A stretch of 39,297 nucleotides of DNA from a virus. Positions 31,915-39,297 of this stretch are shown here, one piece after another. Below the pieces are notes generated by a model that was not told the origin of the DNA, searched no databases, and worked only from the letters and a program-made list of their open reading frames with translations. Numbering within the stretch: the stretch's first letter is position 1; the number at the start of each line of letters is the position of its first letter. The translations under genes and the position numbers were made by a program. The stretch is taken from positions 1-39,297 of the IMG/VR virus record IMGVR_UViG_3300026501_000001; one strand, 5' to 3'.

Positions 31915-32275
31915 TACCTAAATACCTCCCTGCTAATTGTTTTAATTCGGATATATGATTATAAATAGCCGGTCTCATAAATGGATGTGCTGCCATTTTA
32001 TACGTTCCCATTTCTTGATAACCTGCATAATAACAATCATTGAATAACACTAAATTTTTATTATTACTTGGTCCTGTTATTCTATAACCACACCTTGACC
32101 TTAAAAATCCAGTTTTAACAGCAACATATATTTTCATTTTACTTACACCAAATTTACCCATATTAGTTAAAGCTGTATCTTGATTTATTCTCAATCTATT
32201 TAAAAAACTTGGTATGTTATTTGTAACCTGTAATCTAATTCCACCATTATTCATAAATTGTATATTATTAGCCAT
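31901..32275 (-). CDS. HK97 gp10-like protein, 124 aa
   Basis: FGVSKMKIYVAVKTGFLRSR, then YYAGYQEMGTYKMAAHPFMR and PAIYNHISELKQLAGRYL fit the gp10 head-tail family (VPVDTGxLRxS; YAxYQEfGT...Pf). Start at the ATG at 32275 after AAAGGTGG. Confidence 0.85.
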   Translation of the reverse strand: MANNIQFMNNGGIRLQVTNNIPSFLNRLRINQDTALTNMGKFGVSKMKIYVAVKTGFLRSRCGYRITGPSNNKNLVLFNDCYYAGYQEMGTYKMAAHPFMRPAIYNHISELKQLAGRYLGNGLG

Positions 32276-32294
32276 ATAAACCACCTTTTTATAA

Positions 32295-32320
32295 AAGGGT
32301 TAGGTATCAACCCAACCCTT
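32295..32320 (-). terminator. Weak intra-operon terminator or attenuator
   Basis: AAGGGTT / AACCCTT arms, followed on the minus strand by TTTTATAAAA. It lies just after the beta-helix gene and could lower expression of the genes that follow. Confidence 0.5.
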
Positions 32321-32334
32321 AATATTAATTTCAA

Positions 32335-33288
32335 TTATGTTTCTTCATAATAGTTACTTACAACTTTAAAACCAGCAGCTTGCACACCTGCTAAGTTAAC
32401 ATCTGCAAAAGTATCTTTTGTAAATCCTCCTAGGATATTATGAGCAATTACACCAGTACAACCACTATTACCATTTAAATCAAGTGCTTTTGTACATGAT
32501 AAAAATCTATTTTTTTCGATAGTCATATAACTTGGTGTTACTGCATTTGTATCAGGTTCGAATAATTCTATACCAGCAGTACAATCAACAAAATGATTAT
32601 TTTTAATTACGTCGTGTGCTGGATTACCATAACCATTAACCCTAGGTGCATAACCAGCGGTTAAACTTTCAAACCAACAATCTTCAATCAAATTATAACC
32701 ACCTGCCGCCTGTTCAATTCCATTTCTAGCTACTGCCCAACCTACAAATTTACAATTTTTAATGTGATTATATCCACCATAGTAACTACCACCACCAGCA
32801 ATTGCCATACATGCAGGACTTGCAGCCACTGATTCACTATAATGATTACCTGCTGTACCTGCTACATAAGTTTGGGTCGTAGATTTACCACCAATAAAAG
32901 TTAAACCAATTATAGTACACGGTTGACTTATAATTATAGGTGGTCCAGCATCAAAACTAGGCGTACCTGTACTTGGGTCTATACCAGTATGATAAAATTT
33001 TTCAGGATTGAAATTATTCATTCCAAAATCACAAGCTACAATAGTTATTCCAGCCTTATTACATAATGTCGCTTCGGTAACTACTTCACTACCTCTCATT
33101 CTAATTATCATACATCCTGTATTAGCTGTACAAGCGTCAATACCCGTTTGTAATGTTGCAAAAGCCCTTTCCTGCAATGTACCGTCGTTATTATCATCAC
33201 CATTAATAGGGTCAACAAAAAATACATTACCTGTTGTTTTATTTCTTGCCAATAAAGCTTGTAATTTACCTTTTATAGTCAATGCCAT
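32335..33288 (-). CDS. Right-handed beta-helix (pectate-lyase-like) protein in the head block, 317 aa
   Basis: Begins with VFFVDPINGDDNNDGT, the cap motif of beta-helix proteins, then repeated strand turns (NHIKNCKFVGWAV, NLIEDCWFESLTAG, DVIKNNHFVDCTAGIEL, MTIEKNRFLSCTKALDL). Such proteins bind or cut polysaccharides. It is encoded between the minor capsid and head-tail genes, so it may be a capsid fibre and not a tail spike. Start at the ATG at 33288 after GGAGTGG. No clear lyase active site was identified. Confidence 0.75.
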   Translation of the reverse strand: MALTIKGKLQALLARNKTTGNVFFVDPINGDDNNDGTLQERAFATLQTGIDACTANTGCMIIRMRGSEVVTEATLCNKAGITIVACDFGMNNFNPEKFYHTGIDPSTGTPSFDAGPPIIISQPCTIIGLTFIGGKSTTQTYVAGTAGNHYSESVAASPACMAIAGGGSYYGGYNHIKNCKFVGWAVARNGIEQAAGGYNLIEDCWFESLTAGYAPRVNGYGNPAHDVIKNNHFVDCTAGIELFEPDTNAVTPSYMTIEKNRFLSCTKALDLNGNSGCTGVIAHNILGGFTKDTFADVNLAGVQAAGFKVVSNYYEET

Positions 33289-33322
33289 TTTTACCACTCC
33301 TTTTTAGTAATTTTATTACTAT

Positions 33323-33475
33323 TTACGTCACACCTTTATATAGTCTTAATTTATTTAAACATTTTTGTCGTTCTGCTTCGGTTAATGCTACTATTAATCT
33401 ACGTTCCCATTTTCTATACAAGGTTTCAGTTGAAATGACATTCCAAATCCTTTTCCTTAATTTTTCCTCATTCAT
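33323..33475 (-). CDS. Small basic protein, 50 aa
   Basis: ATG after GGAGG and overlapping the minor capsid stop (ATGAATGA). Product has KLRKRIWNVISTETLYRKWE and LTEAERQKCLNKLRLYKG: Arg/Lys-rich helices. It is tightly coupled to the capsid genes. Not recognised. Confidence 0.6.
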   Translation of the reverse strand: MNEEKLRKRIWNVISTETLYRKWERRLIVALTEAERQKCLNKLRLYKGVT

Positions 33476-34064
33476 TCTCTAACCTCCTAACAACATGTAA
33501 TACAAAATGTAAACAGTTTACATGAAATAAACCGGCCTCACGAGCTTTTGATAATTCTTCTAATGTTAAAATTTTACCTTCAAATGGTTTACATTCATTA
33601 CAAATAGTACTGTGTGAAGATACTTTGACTAAATTATTTGTTACAGTTTCAATTACTGATAATCTTACTAATTCATTGTTAACATGTCGAGTATACATAT
33701 TAGAATATGTTTCAATATTCCAGTGTTTACCGTCTTTAGCTGTAAAACCATGTATACCTTTATCGGCATAATCTGATAATAATTTTTGTATTAATTCTTG
33801 GTCTTGTGTAGCATTTATTTTATTTAATAAAATATTATATTCTTTTTGTGCTGTAATATACATGTTATTCATTGCGATACTATAATCTTTTATTAATTTT
33901 CTAGCTTTGTCCGACTTTGATATTTTATCATAATGTGATTCAACAGCTTTTAAAAGTGAGTGGTTAGTTAAATGTTTTCTAAATTGAAATTTTTTACCGC
34001 TTTTTAATGTTGTCAATGCCATATCAGTAACACGTTTATAATATTTTATGATAAGTTCTAACAT
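33468..34064 (-). CDS. Minor capsid protein (Phage_min_cap2-like), 198 aa
   Basis: GIHGFTAKDGKHWNIETYSN, MYTRHVNNELVRLSVIE, then VKVSSHSTICNECKPFEGKI and GLFHVNCLHFVLHVV are the C-terminal signature of minor capsid protein 2 / Mu gpF-type proteins with Cys pair and His. The protein is shorter than usual (often 350+ residues), missing much of the N-terminal portal-binding part. AAAGGAG precedes the ATG. Confidence 0.75.
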   Translation of the reverse strand: MLELIIKYYKRVTDMALTTLKSGKKFQFRKHLTNHSLLKAVESHYDKISKSDKARKLIKDYSIAMNNMYITAQKEYNILLNKINATQDQELIQKLLSDYADKGIHGFTAKDGKHWNIETYSNMYTRHVNNELVRLSVIETVTNNLVKVSSHSTICNECKPFEGKILTLEELSKAREAGLFHVNCLHFVLHVVRRLENE

Positions 34065-34079
34065 TTAACTAACTCCTTT

Positions 34080-34115
34080 CTACTTTCTTTTTTTACCTTT
34101 ACCTTTACAAGCCAT
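34080..34115 (-). CDS. Possible 11-residue basic peptide
   Basis: GAGGTG lies six bases before an ATG that reads MACKGKGKKRK and stops at TAG. It fills the gap between capsid and minor capsid genes. It may be a real small peptide or a translation-coupling device. Confidence 0.35.
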   Translation of the reverse strand: MACKGKGKKRK

Positions 34116-34139
34116 TGAAAACACCTCACAAATAATTAA

Positions 34140-35051
34140 TTAAGCTGCTGGTTTTGAATGAATATAAATTCCATCGACTTTATTATCAGGTACAAATAAA
34201 TCATGATAAAGTCTATAAGCAAAAAACCAAGCATCCGCTGTTTGATTTAAAGCAGGTGGTATTATTTTTTCTGGCATATGTCTTATAACAGCTATAACTA
34301 TACTCATAGGAACAATTATAAAATTTAACTCAACCGCTCCACTTGCCGGTGTAAATCCGCCGGCGGTTTCTCCACCACTAGTACCATCAAGAAAATCGAA
34401 ATCATTATAAAACCTTGCTTTCGGTACTTTAATTAAAGGCATGTTATCAAAAGTTTCAATTGTTCTATCTAATTTGGTATTATTAGTTTGACCAAATCTT
34501 ACATTTATAAAATCACCAGCTTGTTTAAGATTTTTATAAGTAGTATTAGATACAAATAAAACTCTACCATCTTTTGTTACTTCGGCATCATCTAAAGTTT
34601 GAACACCTGTATCAATAGCATCTACTACGGTATCATATGTTAAAAGTTCTTGTTCATCAATTGAACTAGCTAAAGTACATATTTTTTCATATCTATAAGC
34701 ATCAATTTCTGGTACAATATTGGTTCTCATATTTTCAGCCATTAATTCCATTGCGCTTGTCATTGCTTCTTGAGCATCCATTACATCTAAATTATAACTA
34801 CGACCTCTATCCATACCAAAAGTATGAGCTTCCCACTCAATAGTAGCTGTACCAGCCACATAACCACCACTACGACTATAATCGCCCAAAGCTTGTGTTG
34901 ATATCTTTTTTAAATATATAGTTTTTGCACTCTCAGGTGCAAATTTATATTGAGATTCGGCCGCCTCTAAAATAGAAGTAGTAGCATCCTGTTTATAAAT
35001 TCTATCTAACATATTTCTATATGCTAAAGAATAATTTACAGTATTAGGCAC
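34140..35051 (-). CDS. Major capsid protein, 303 aa
   Basis: HK97-fold coat of the type found in Gram-positive siphoviruses: NYSLAYRNMLDRIYKQDATT at the start (no long scaffold arm), GDYSRSGGYVAGTATIEWEA, GMDRGRSYNLDVMDAQEAM, MRTNIVPEIDAYRYEKI. The start is GTG at 35051, six bases after GAGGTG; a GTG three codons earlier lies in the ribosome site. A separate scaffold gene comes directly before it. Confidence 0.85.
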   Translation of the reverse strand: MPNTVNYSLAYRNMLDRIYKQDATTSILEAAESQYKFAPESAKTIYLKKISTQALGDYSRSGGYVAGTATIEWEAHTFGMDRGRSYNLDVMDAQEAMTSAMELMAENMRTNIVPEIDAYRYEKICTLASSIDEQELLTYDTVVDAIDTGVQTLDDAEVTKDGRVLFVSNTTYKNLKQAGDFINVRFGQTNNTKLDRTIETFDNMPLIKVPKARFYNDFDFLDGTSGGETAGGFTPASGAVELNFIIVPMSIVIAVIRHMPEKIIPPALNQTADAWFFAYRLYHDLFVPDNKVDGIYIHSKPAA

Positions 35052-35066
35052 ATTTAACACCTCACA

Positions 35067-35663
35067 TTATAATTTTTTCCCTACAGTATCCCAGTCAATA
35101 GACGTATCACTTCCAAGTTTGCCTAATCCTAAGATACTTTCAAAATCATTTTCCTTTTTCGTTTTATTTTTATCATTAGTATTTGTTTGTTTTTCAACAA
35201 ATAATTCTTTATAATTAGTTTTTAAATCTTTTACAATATCTGACAAACCAAGTATATTTGATCCTTCAATAGTTAATTTTTCAAAATCAATTTTTCCTAG
35301 CAATAAATCAGTATATTTAGCACCTTCTTTATTTAAGGCACTTTCAACTAAATATTTTTTACTATTATTTAATATTATTTTGTCTTTTATCATTATTTCA
35401 TTTTTATATTTAGAATCTAACTCTAAATATTTAGTTTTTAATTCTTCATTACCACTTACTAATTTTGACATCTCACCTATTTTAGTTTCTAATGTTGTAA
35501 CTTTTTCTTTTTCAATCTTAATATTATCATTTAATTCATTAAATCTAGACCGTGGTATATATGAACCATCATTAATTAAATCAAACTCTTCGGCTTTTAT
35601 ACCTTTTGCTAATATTTGATTGTAAAGTTCATCACCAATTTTATTTTTTATTCTATCTGACAT
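35067..35663 (-). CDS. Capsid scaffold protein (GP20-like), 198 aa
   Basis: Mostly coiled coil (EKVTTLETKIGEMSKLVSGN, then LKTKYLELDSKYKNEI), followed by LVESALNKEGAKYTDLLLGK and KENDFESILGLGKLGSDTSI; this is the pattern of phage GP20 scaffolds. Start at 35663 after GGAGG. It is likely removed when the head matures. Confidence 0.85.
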   Translation of the reverse strand: MSDRIKNKIGDELYNQILAKGIKAEEFDLINDGSYIPRSRFNELNDNIKIEKEKVTTLETKIGEMSKLVSGNEELKTKYLELDSKYKNEIMIKDKIILNNSKKYLVESALNKEGAKYTDLLLGKIDFEKLTIEGSNILGLSDIVKDLKTNYKELFVEKQTNTNDKNKTKKENDFESILGLGKLGSDTSIDWDTVGKKL

Positions 35664-35730
35664 GTTATTAACCTCCATTTTTTACATGTATGACATGGCA
35701 TTAATCATTTTTGCGTGTTTAGTCACGTAA

Positions 35731-35756
35731 TATAAATTATAACGTTATAATTTATA
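35731..35756. promoter_or_regulatory. Perfect 26-base palindrome between portal and scaffold genes
   Basis: Two perfect 13-base arms centred on AACGTT (arm TATAAATTATAAC). A TATAAT box is present on each strand. The rest of the 146-base gap holds no gene. It may be an operator with a promoter that raises scaffold and capsid expression within the late operon; the -35 boxes are poor. Confidence 0.55.
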
Positions 35757-35809
35757 ATGTTAGTGTTATTTAATAATAGTATACATTTAATCGAATATTT
35801 TGTCTAGTT

Positions 35810-37147
35810 TTATTTTTCGTTATGTATATCTAAATTAGGATTAGTATTTAAACGAGGGTCATTTTTAAATTTTTCAACTTCGGCCTGTTCATCTTGTTTA
35901 ATTTTTGCCTTTTCTTCCTCAATATTTGTTACCCATGGATGATTTTTTAAAATGGTGTCTAATGATACCATATTCATACTTTTAACACATGAATCTATTT
36001 TTTCGACTTCATTAACAAGTCTATCCCTATTACATGTCAAAGTTTTATCATATTTTGTTTTATAAAATTGCTCATAACAAGTCATAAAATTAATATAAAA
36101 TAATTGTAATTGCTTTTCAGTTTCATTGGACTTATTTTCAATACCTGCGTATCTTGACGTTATAACTACATTAGTGATATTACCGTCACCTATTTTATCA
36201 GGATCAAAACCTTGACCTAATTTAAATATATTAGCTATTAACAAATCAAGTATAAATTTTCTTGCTTCAACTGGTATTTCTATAGATATATATTCCATAT
36301 CACCATCCGAAGGTATTCCAGCGGCTTTATATCTTTTTAAATTTGCCATTGTAGTTTTCAAAGTATTATCATCACCACTAAAACCTTTTAATTTCATTAA
36401 AGCTTCCTGAAATTTATCAATATTATCAATCAAACCTGAATTAATTTGATTATACATGTCTAACAAATCTTGAATTCCTTCTAAATCACTTTCTTTTTCT
36501 TTATTATTAAACATAGGTATAAAAGGTAAAAACGGTAAATTATATTCTTTTTCATCAACTAATTCACTATTGAAAAAATCTTCAACTTTGTAATGTAAGG
36601 TCTTAATTTCTTCAACTATAATATTATTTTCAATTGTTAAATAAGTTACACCTGTTAATTCCCATAGTTCAACATTTAAAACTTTTTCTTTACTAGAATT
36701 ATAATAATATCTAATGATAGATACAATTTTTTTATTATACCTATCATATAATGGTATAACTTCACTATCATGTACAAATACATACTGTAAATCATTATTT
36801 TCAACATATAAATATAACCACGTTCTACTATCCAAACTAGAATTTAAAATCGCATCATCAAGTAAATCTGTAAGAACTGGTAATTCAAATAATGTATTTT
36901 TAACTGTAGGTCCTTTACTCAATAAATAATTTCTTTTTTGTTTTACTAATAATTTAAAATAATTTGTAAATAATTTATTTTTATTTTCTAATTTAATACT
37001 TTTAATATTTCCTGATTGGTCAACAATATCAACACTTGTAATTTTGTTGCTATCAGGTTTATATTTATAATATGCTCTTCCTAAATATCTATCTTTTTTC
37101 TTTTTAGTATCTTCTTGTATAAGTTTTAATAATTCTTTCAAATCCAT
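35810..37147 (-). CDS. Portal protein (SPP1-type), 445 aa
   Basis: Start at the ATG at 37147 after AAGGAGG; the frame is open further upstream but overlaps the terminase. KLLVKQKRNYLLSKGPTV, WLYLYVENNDLQYVFVHDSE, VIPLYDRYNKKIVSIIRYY and YNLPFLPFIPMFNNKEKESD with DLEGIQDLLDMYNQINSGL match the SPP1 gp6 portal family. Twelve copies form the ring for DNA entry. Confidence 0.88.
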   Translation of the reverse strand: MDLKELLKLIQEDTKKKKDRYLGRAYYKYKPDSNKITSVDIVDQSGNIKSIKLENKNKLFTNYFKLLVKQKRNYLLSKGPTVKNTLFELPVLTDLLDDAILNSSLDSRTWLYLYVENNDLQYVFVHDSEVIPLYDRYNKKIVSIIRYYYNSSKEKVLNVELWELTGVTYLTIENNIIVEEIKTLHYKVEDFFNSELVDEKEYNLPFLPFIPMFNNKEKESDLEGIQDLLDMYNQINSGLIDNIDKFQEALMKLKGFSGDDNTLKTTMANLKRYKAAGIPSDGDMEYISIEIPVEARKFILDLLIANIFKLGQGFDPDKIGDGNITNVVITSRYAGIENKSNETEKQLQLFYINFMTCYEQFYKTKYDKTLTCNRDRLVNEVEKIDSCVKSMNMVSLDTILKNHPWVTNIEEEKAKIKQDEQAEVEKFKNDPRLNTNPNLDIHNEK

Positions 37148-37160
37148 TTGTTTAACCTCC

Positions 37161-38447
37161 TTACGCCCATCTAATTTTATTTGACAAAATATGCTCTTCT
37201 TGACCATATCTAACACTTGCACATCCATCAGGTTCTTTTGGGTAATCTCCATAAATTATTTTATCAGTTTTTGGGTCTTTTTTATACTCATATAATTGAA
37301 AATCAGATGCTATATTAGGACACCTTTTTTTGTCAATTATAATTTCCGCTCTATCTTGCATCCATTTTATACCGTGTGGTTTTGAATCTTTTCCTTTTTT
37401 GCAATGTCTTACATTCAAACTTTTTAAATTCATTTCATTTATTGTTCGTGGGTCTTCACTATCACCATATATTAGCAAAGAACCCGCTTTTGGTTTTATA
37501 TGTACTGCTAACATTTCATTATTGGCTCTAGTCAAATATACTTCGTCAAATACAAACAATTGCATTGTATTTTCGTTATAAAAACTTTCACTATAACATG
37601 TTGCAGCACTATAACCAAAGTCAAGACCTCTATCAACTTTATAAAATCTTGAAATTTCATCATCTGTAATTGTTCTGAGTACTAATACACCATCTGTATT
37701 ATCAATTGTTTTTTCAGGATAAATTTCTAAACCTTCGCCAACAACTTCACCTAAAAACATATGTCTATATTTTCGAGGATTTATTATTTTTAATTCTTCG
37801 GCTTCATTTACAAAAATGTCACCTAACCATTCACGAGGTGCATCCAAATAAGTACTAGAATGTATATATCTACTAGGTACAATTATTCTAGATTCATCGT
37901 TTACCCATGCGTTTTTACTAGCAGGTGGGTTATACATATAAAAGGCTGCTGCTTCATCACCACCACGTAATAATGAATGATTTATAACCCTTATTTCATC
38001 CATACCGATAAATTCTGTCAATTCTTCATATATTACAAATTTGCAAAAACCTTTTTTAAATTTAATTGATTTAATTTTTTCATGATCCCTTTTATTAGCA
38101 GCCCCTCTAAATAATATTGTATTATCTTTAAACCATATTTTCATTGGATTAGTTGTATATTGCCATAGGTCAGTTAAACCTAATAAATCAATAGCCCATA
38201 AAAAATTTTGAAAGATACTATCTCTAATTGTATCTTTAACTTTTCTTAATGCGACTCCATGTCTAACTCTCCCTTCAATAGCATCTACAGTCAACCTCCA
38301 TATCACATAAATAAAAACAAAAGATGATTTTAAAGAACCTCTACCACCTTTTAACCAATAATGTAAGTGTTTTTGTTCTTCCAAATCCCAAAATAAATCA
38401 TAATACGCCGGACCGATGCATTTTGTCAATTCAATGTTAATCATCAT
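37161..38447 (-). CDS. terL: Terminase large subunit
   Basis: Walker A KGGRGSLKSSFVFI (~35), Walker B FVIYEELTEF, and coupling motif FYMYNPP. The RNase-H-like nuclease part has VDRGLDFGYSAATCY, IYGDSEDPRTI and a late Asp in PKEPDG. It belongs with PBSX/SPP1-type large terminases, which cut and pump DNA into the head. Start at the ATG at 38447 (AAGG upstream); it overlaps the small subunit gene by 11 bases. Confidence 0.92.
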   Translation of the reverse strand: MMINIELTKCIGPAYYDLFWDLEEQKHLHYWLKGGRGSLKSSFVFIYVIWRLTVDAIEGRVRHGVALRKVKDTIRDSIFQNFLWAIDLLGLTDLWQYTTNPMKIWFKDNTILFRGAANKRDHEKIKSIKFKKGFCKFVIYEELTEFIGMDEIRVINHSLLRGGDEAAAFYMYNPPASKNAWVNDESRIIVPSRYIHSSTYLDAPREWLGDIFVNEAEELKIINPRKYRHMFLGEVVGEGLEIYPEKTIDNTDGVLVLRTITDDEISRFYKVDRGLDFGYSAATCYSESFYNENTMQLFVFDEVYLTRANNEMLAVHIKPKAGSLLIYGDSEDPRTINEMNLKSLNVRHCKKGKDSKPHGIKWMQDRAEIIIDKKRCPNIASDFQLYEYKKDPKTDKIIYGDYPKEPDGCASVRYGQEEHILSNKIRWA

Positions 38448-38901
38448 TAACAACCTTTTTAGGAATATTATTTACTAAATTTATACCAATACCGTGTACT
38501 CTTTCACCAAGTTTTAATTTATGATAATCAAGTAACATTTTTCCGGCTGCTAATCTATCTTTATGTTTAACTGGTATTTTGGTCGTTTCGATTAGTTCAT
38601 CAAAACCGTTTTTGTTACCACTTTTTAAGGCAAAAGCTATAGTTTCAGTTTCATTTCCTCTTACAGTGTTAGTTAAAAAAGAAACTAATTCTTCTAATTT
38701 CATTAATTTTTCATTATCAACTTTGTCAATTCTATTTTCTATATACAATTTTATTTCAGGATCATTCAATAAAGCCGATGATTTTCTTTGTAAATATGCT
38801 CTAGTTGTACCAATATAACCGACTGTTTTAGCTGCTTCCGTTCCATTAAAACCATTAATTAAATATTCATCTGCAAAAGCTTTTTTCTTTCTTGTTAACA
38901 T
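38437..38901 (-). CDS. terS: Terminase small subunit
   Basis: Terminase_2 type: MLTRKKKAFADEYLINGFNG, EAAKTVGYIGTTRAYLQRKS, LLNDPEIKLYIENRI, and KDRLAAGKMLLDYHKLKLGE. The helix-turn-helix part binds the packaging site. AGGAGGTG precedes the ATG. First gene of the virion operon. Confidence 0.9.
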   Translation of the reverse strand: MLTRKKKAFADEYLINGFNGTEAAKTVGYIGTTRAYLQRKSSALLNDPEIKLYIENRIDKVDNEKLMKLEELVSFLTNTVRGNETETIAFALKSGNKNGFDELIETTKIPVKHKDRLAAGKMLLDYHKLKLGERVHGIGINLVNNIPKKVVNDD

Positions 38902-38921
38902 TTATATACACCTCCTATACC

Positions 38922-38950
38922 ATTATATCATAGTTTATTGCTAATATAAA
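38922..38950 (-). promoter_or_regulatory. Promoter of the virion operon
   Basis: Minus strand TTTATA (38950-38945), 17-base spacer, TATAAT (38927-38922), just upstream of the terS ribosome site. The -35 match is four of six. Confidence 0.62.
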
Positions 38951-38973
38951 GAACCTGCTATTTAACAGGTTCT
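38950..38973 (-). terminator. Terminator of the early block
   Basis: AGAACCTG / CAGGTTCT around an 8-base loop, followed by TTTATATTAG on the minus strand. It contains the stop of the nuclease-like gene and separates it from the virion operon. Confidence 0.6.
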
Positions 38974-39297
38974 AAACTACATTCTTTCATAGCTTCCAAA
39001 AGTTCTTCTTTTGGGATTGCTCTATTTTCTGTTGTATACTCCGAACCGGAATAACTTCTATTTTTAACTAATATAGGTTTATATTTAACCAACCAAATAT
39101 AATCATATTTTTTCCAAGCTAATTTAATTAAATACATGTCTAGCATTAAAAATATTTTAGTATCAGCAAACATTATACATAAATAATCAGCTTGTGAATA
39201 TTTAACCCAACCCGGCTTTTTATCTTCAACATTTGACCATATTTCAAGTAAAATATCATTGTTATATTTATCATAATAATATTTACGTCTTTTCTTT
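38958..39297 (-). CDS. Probable PD-(D/E)XK-type nuclease, C-terminal part (joins the gene at 1-330)
   Basis: The frame enters from the window end and stops with TAG at 38958. It repeats the part seen at the left edge (WVKYSQADYLCIMFADTKIF) and then adds YLIKLAWKKYDYIWLVKYKP and a tail rich in Glu. In this copy five extra codons (YDKYN) lie within KYY-NDILLEIW compared with the left copy. Function as given for the left part. Confidence 0.6.
   Translation of the reverse strand, partial: KKRRKYYYDKYNNDILLEIWSNVEDKKPGWVKYSQADYLCIMFADTKIFLMLDMYLIKLAWKKYDYIWLVKYKPILVKNRSYSGSEYTTENRAIPKEELLEAMKECSLEPVK
39135..39297. repeat. Terminal overlap with bases 1-148
   Basis: Bases 39135-39260 are identical to 1-126. 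A 15-base insertion follows (39261-39275), then 22 identical bases. It shows circular closure or terminal redundancy of the genome. Confidence 0.9.

Noticed and set aside
32335-33288. Active pectate lyase
   Set aside because: The beta-helix pattern is clear but no catalytic Asp/Arg set could be picked out by eye.
1-39297. Stop-codon reassignment (TAG or TGA read as an amino acid)
   Set aside because: TAA, TAG and TGA each end genes at tight overlaps with the next start (TAG at 3463 and 15535, TGA at 317 and 33468), which fits the standard bacterial code.
39135-39297. True direct terminal repeats as a packaging feature
   Set aside because: Possible, but one gene reads straight through the join and the overlap length is close to common assembler overlap sizes; read coverage would be needed.

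Overview
The window is one complete, very AT-rich, tailed-phage genome. The last 163 bases repeat the first 148, apart from a 15-base in-frame indel, and one reading frame runs through the join, so the sequence closes into a circle of about 39.13 kb. TAA, TAG and TGA all end genes, so the code is standard. Shine-Dalgarno sites of the GGAGG type, an LPKTG cell-wall sorting signal, and a one-domain amidase with a small holin point to a low-GC Gram-positive host (Bacillota; Clostridia-like is my guess). The tape-measure protein, tube proteins and frameshifted tail chaperone indicate a long non-contractile tail (siphovirus). No integrase was recognised.

Layout. Nearly everything is on the minus strand and is read from high to low coordinates. 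From 38.9 down to 21.4 kb lies the late virion operon: small and large terminase, portal, scaffold, capsid, minor capsid, a beta-helix protein, tail completion proteins, two related tube proteins, the chaperone pair, head-tail connectors, tape measure, a fibronectin-rich tail protein and the tail tip. From 21.3 to 18.9 kb are an excisionase-like HTH protein, zinc-ribbon proteins, a membrane protein and an LPXTG surface protein. From 18.9 to 13.6 kb is the replication block: a plus-strand family B DNA polymerase whose C-terminus looks like a PrimPol domain, and a divergent minus-strand operon with a small ribbon-helix-helix-like protein and a VirE/D5-type helicase. From 13.6 to 9.3 kb are small accessory genes, an antirepressor broken by a stop codon, a 250-base imperfect palindrome and a lone plus-strand gene. 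From 9.3 to 8.46 kb is a non-coding region behind a near-consensus promoter. It holds two compact tRNA-like elements that seem to lack a D-arm, plus other structured RNA. Holin and amidase follow. From 7.3 kb down to the join are early-type genes: an ERF annealing protein, HIRAN, ERCC4-type nuclease, ParB/MT-A70 methyltransferase, a probable PD-(D/E)XK nuclease and several small zinc-binding proteins.

How it fits together. Copying probably uses the VirE helicase, the polymerase (with a PrimPol-like tail that the helicase lacks), the ERF protein and the nucleases. Packaging uses the two terminase subunits and portal. Two promoter families are visible: TTGACAGCAA-type promoters before three early genes, and TTGTAAA-type promoters with an AACTATNATATAAT-like end before two others. 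The main candidates for something undescribed are the D-arm-less tRNA-like RNAs in front of the lysis genes, the polymerase-PrimPol fusion, and the long palindrome between two convergent genes.
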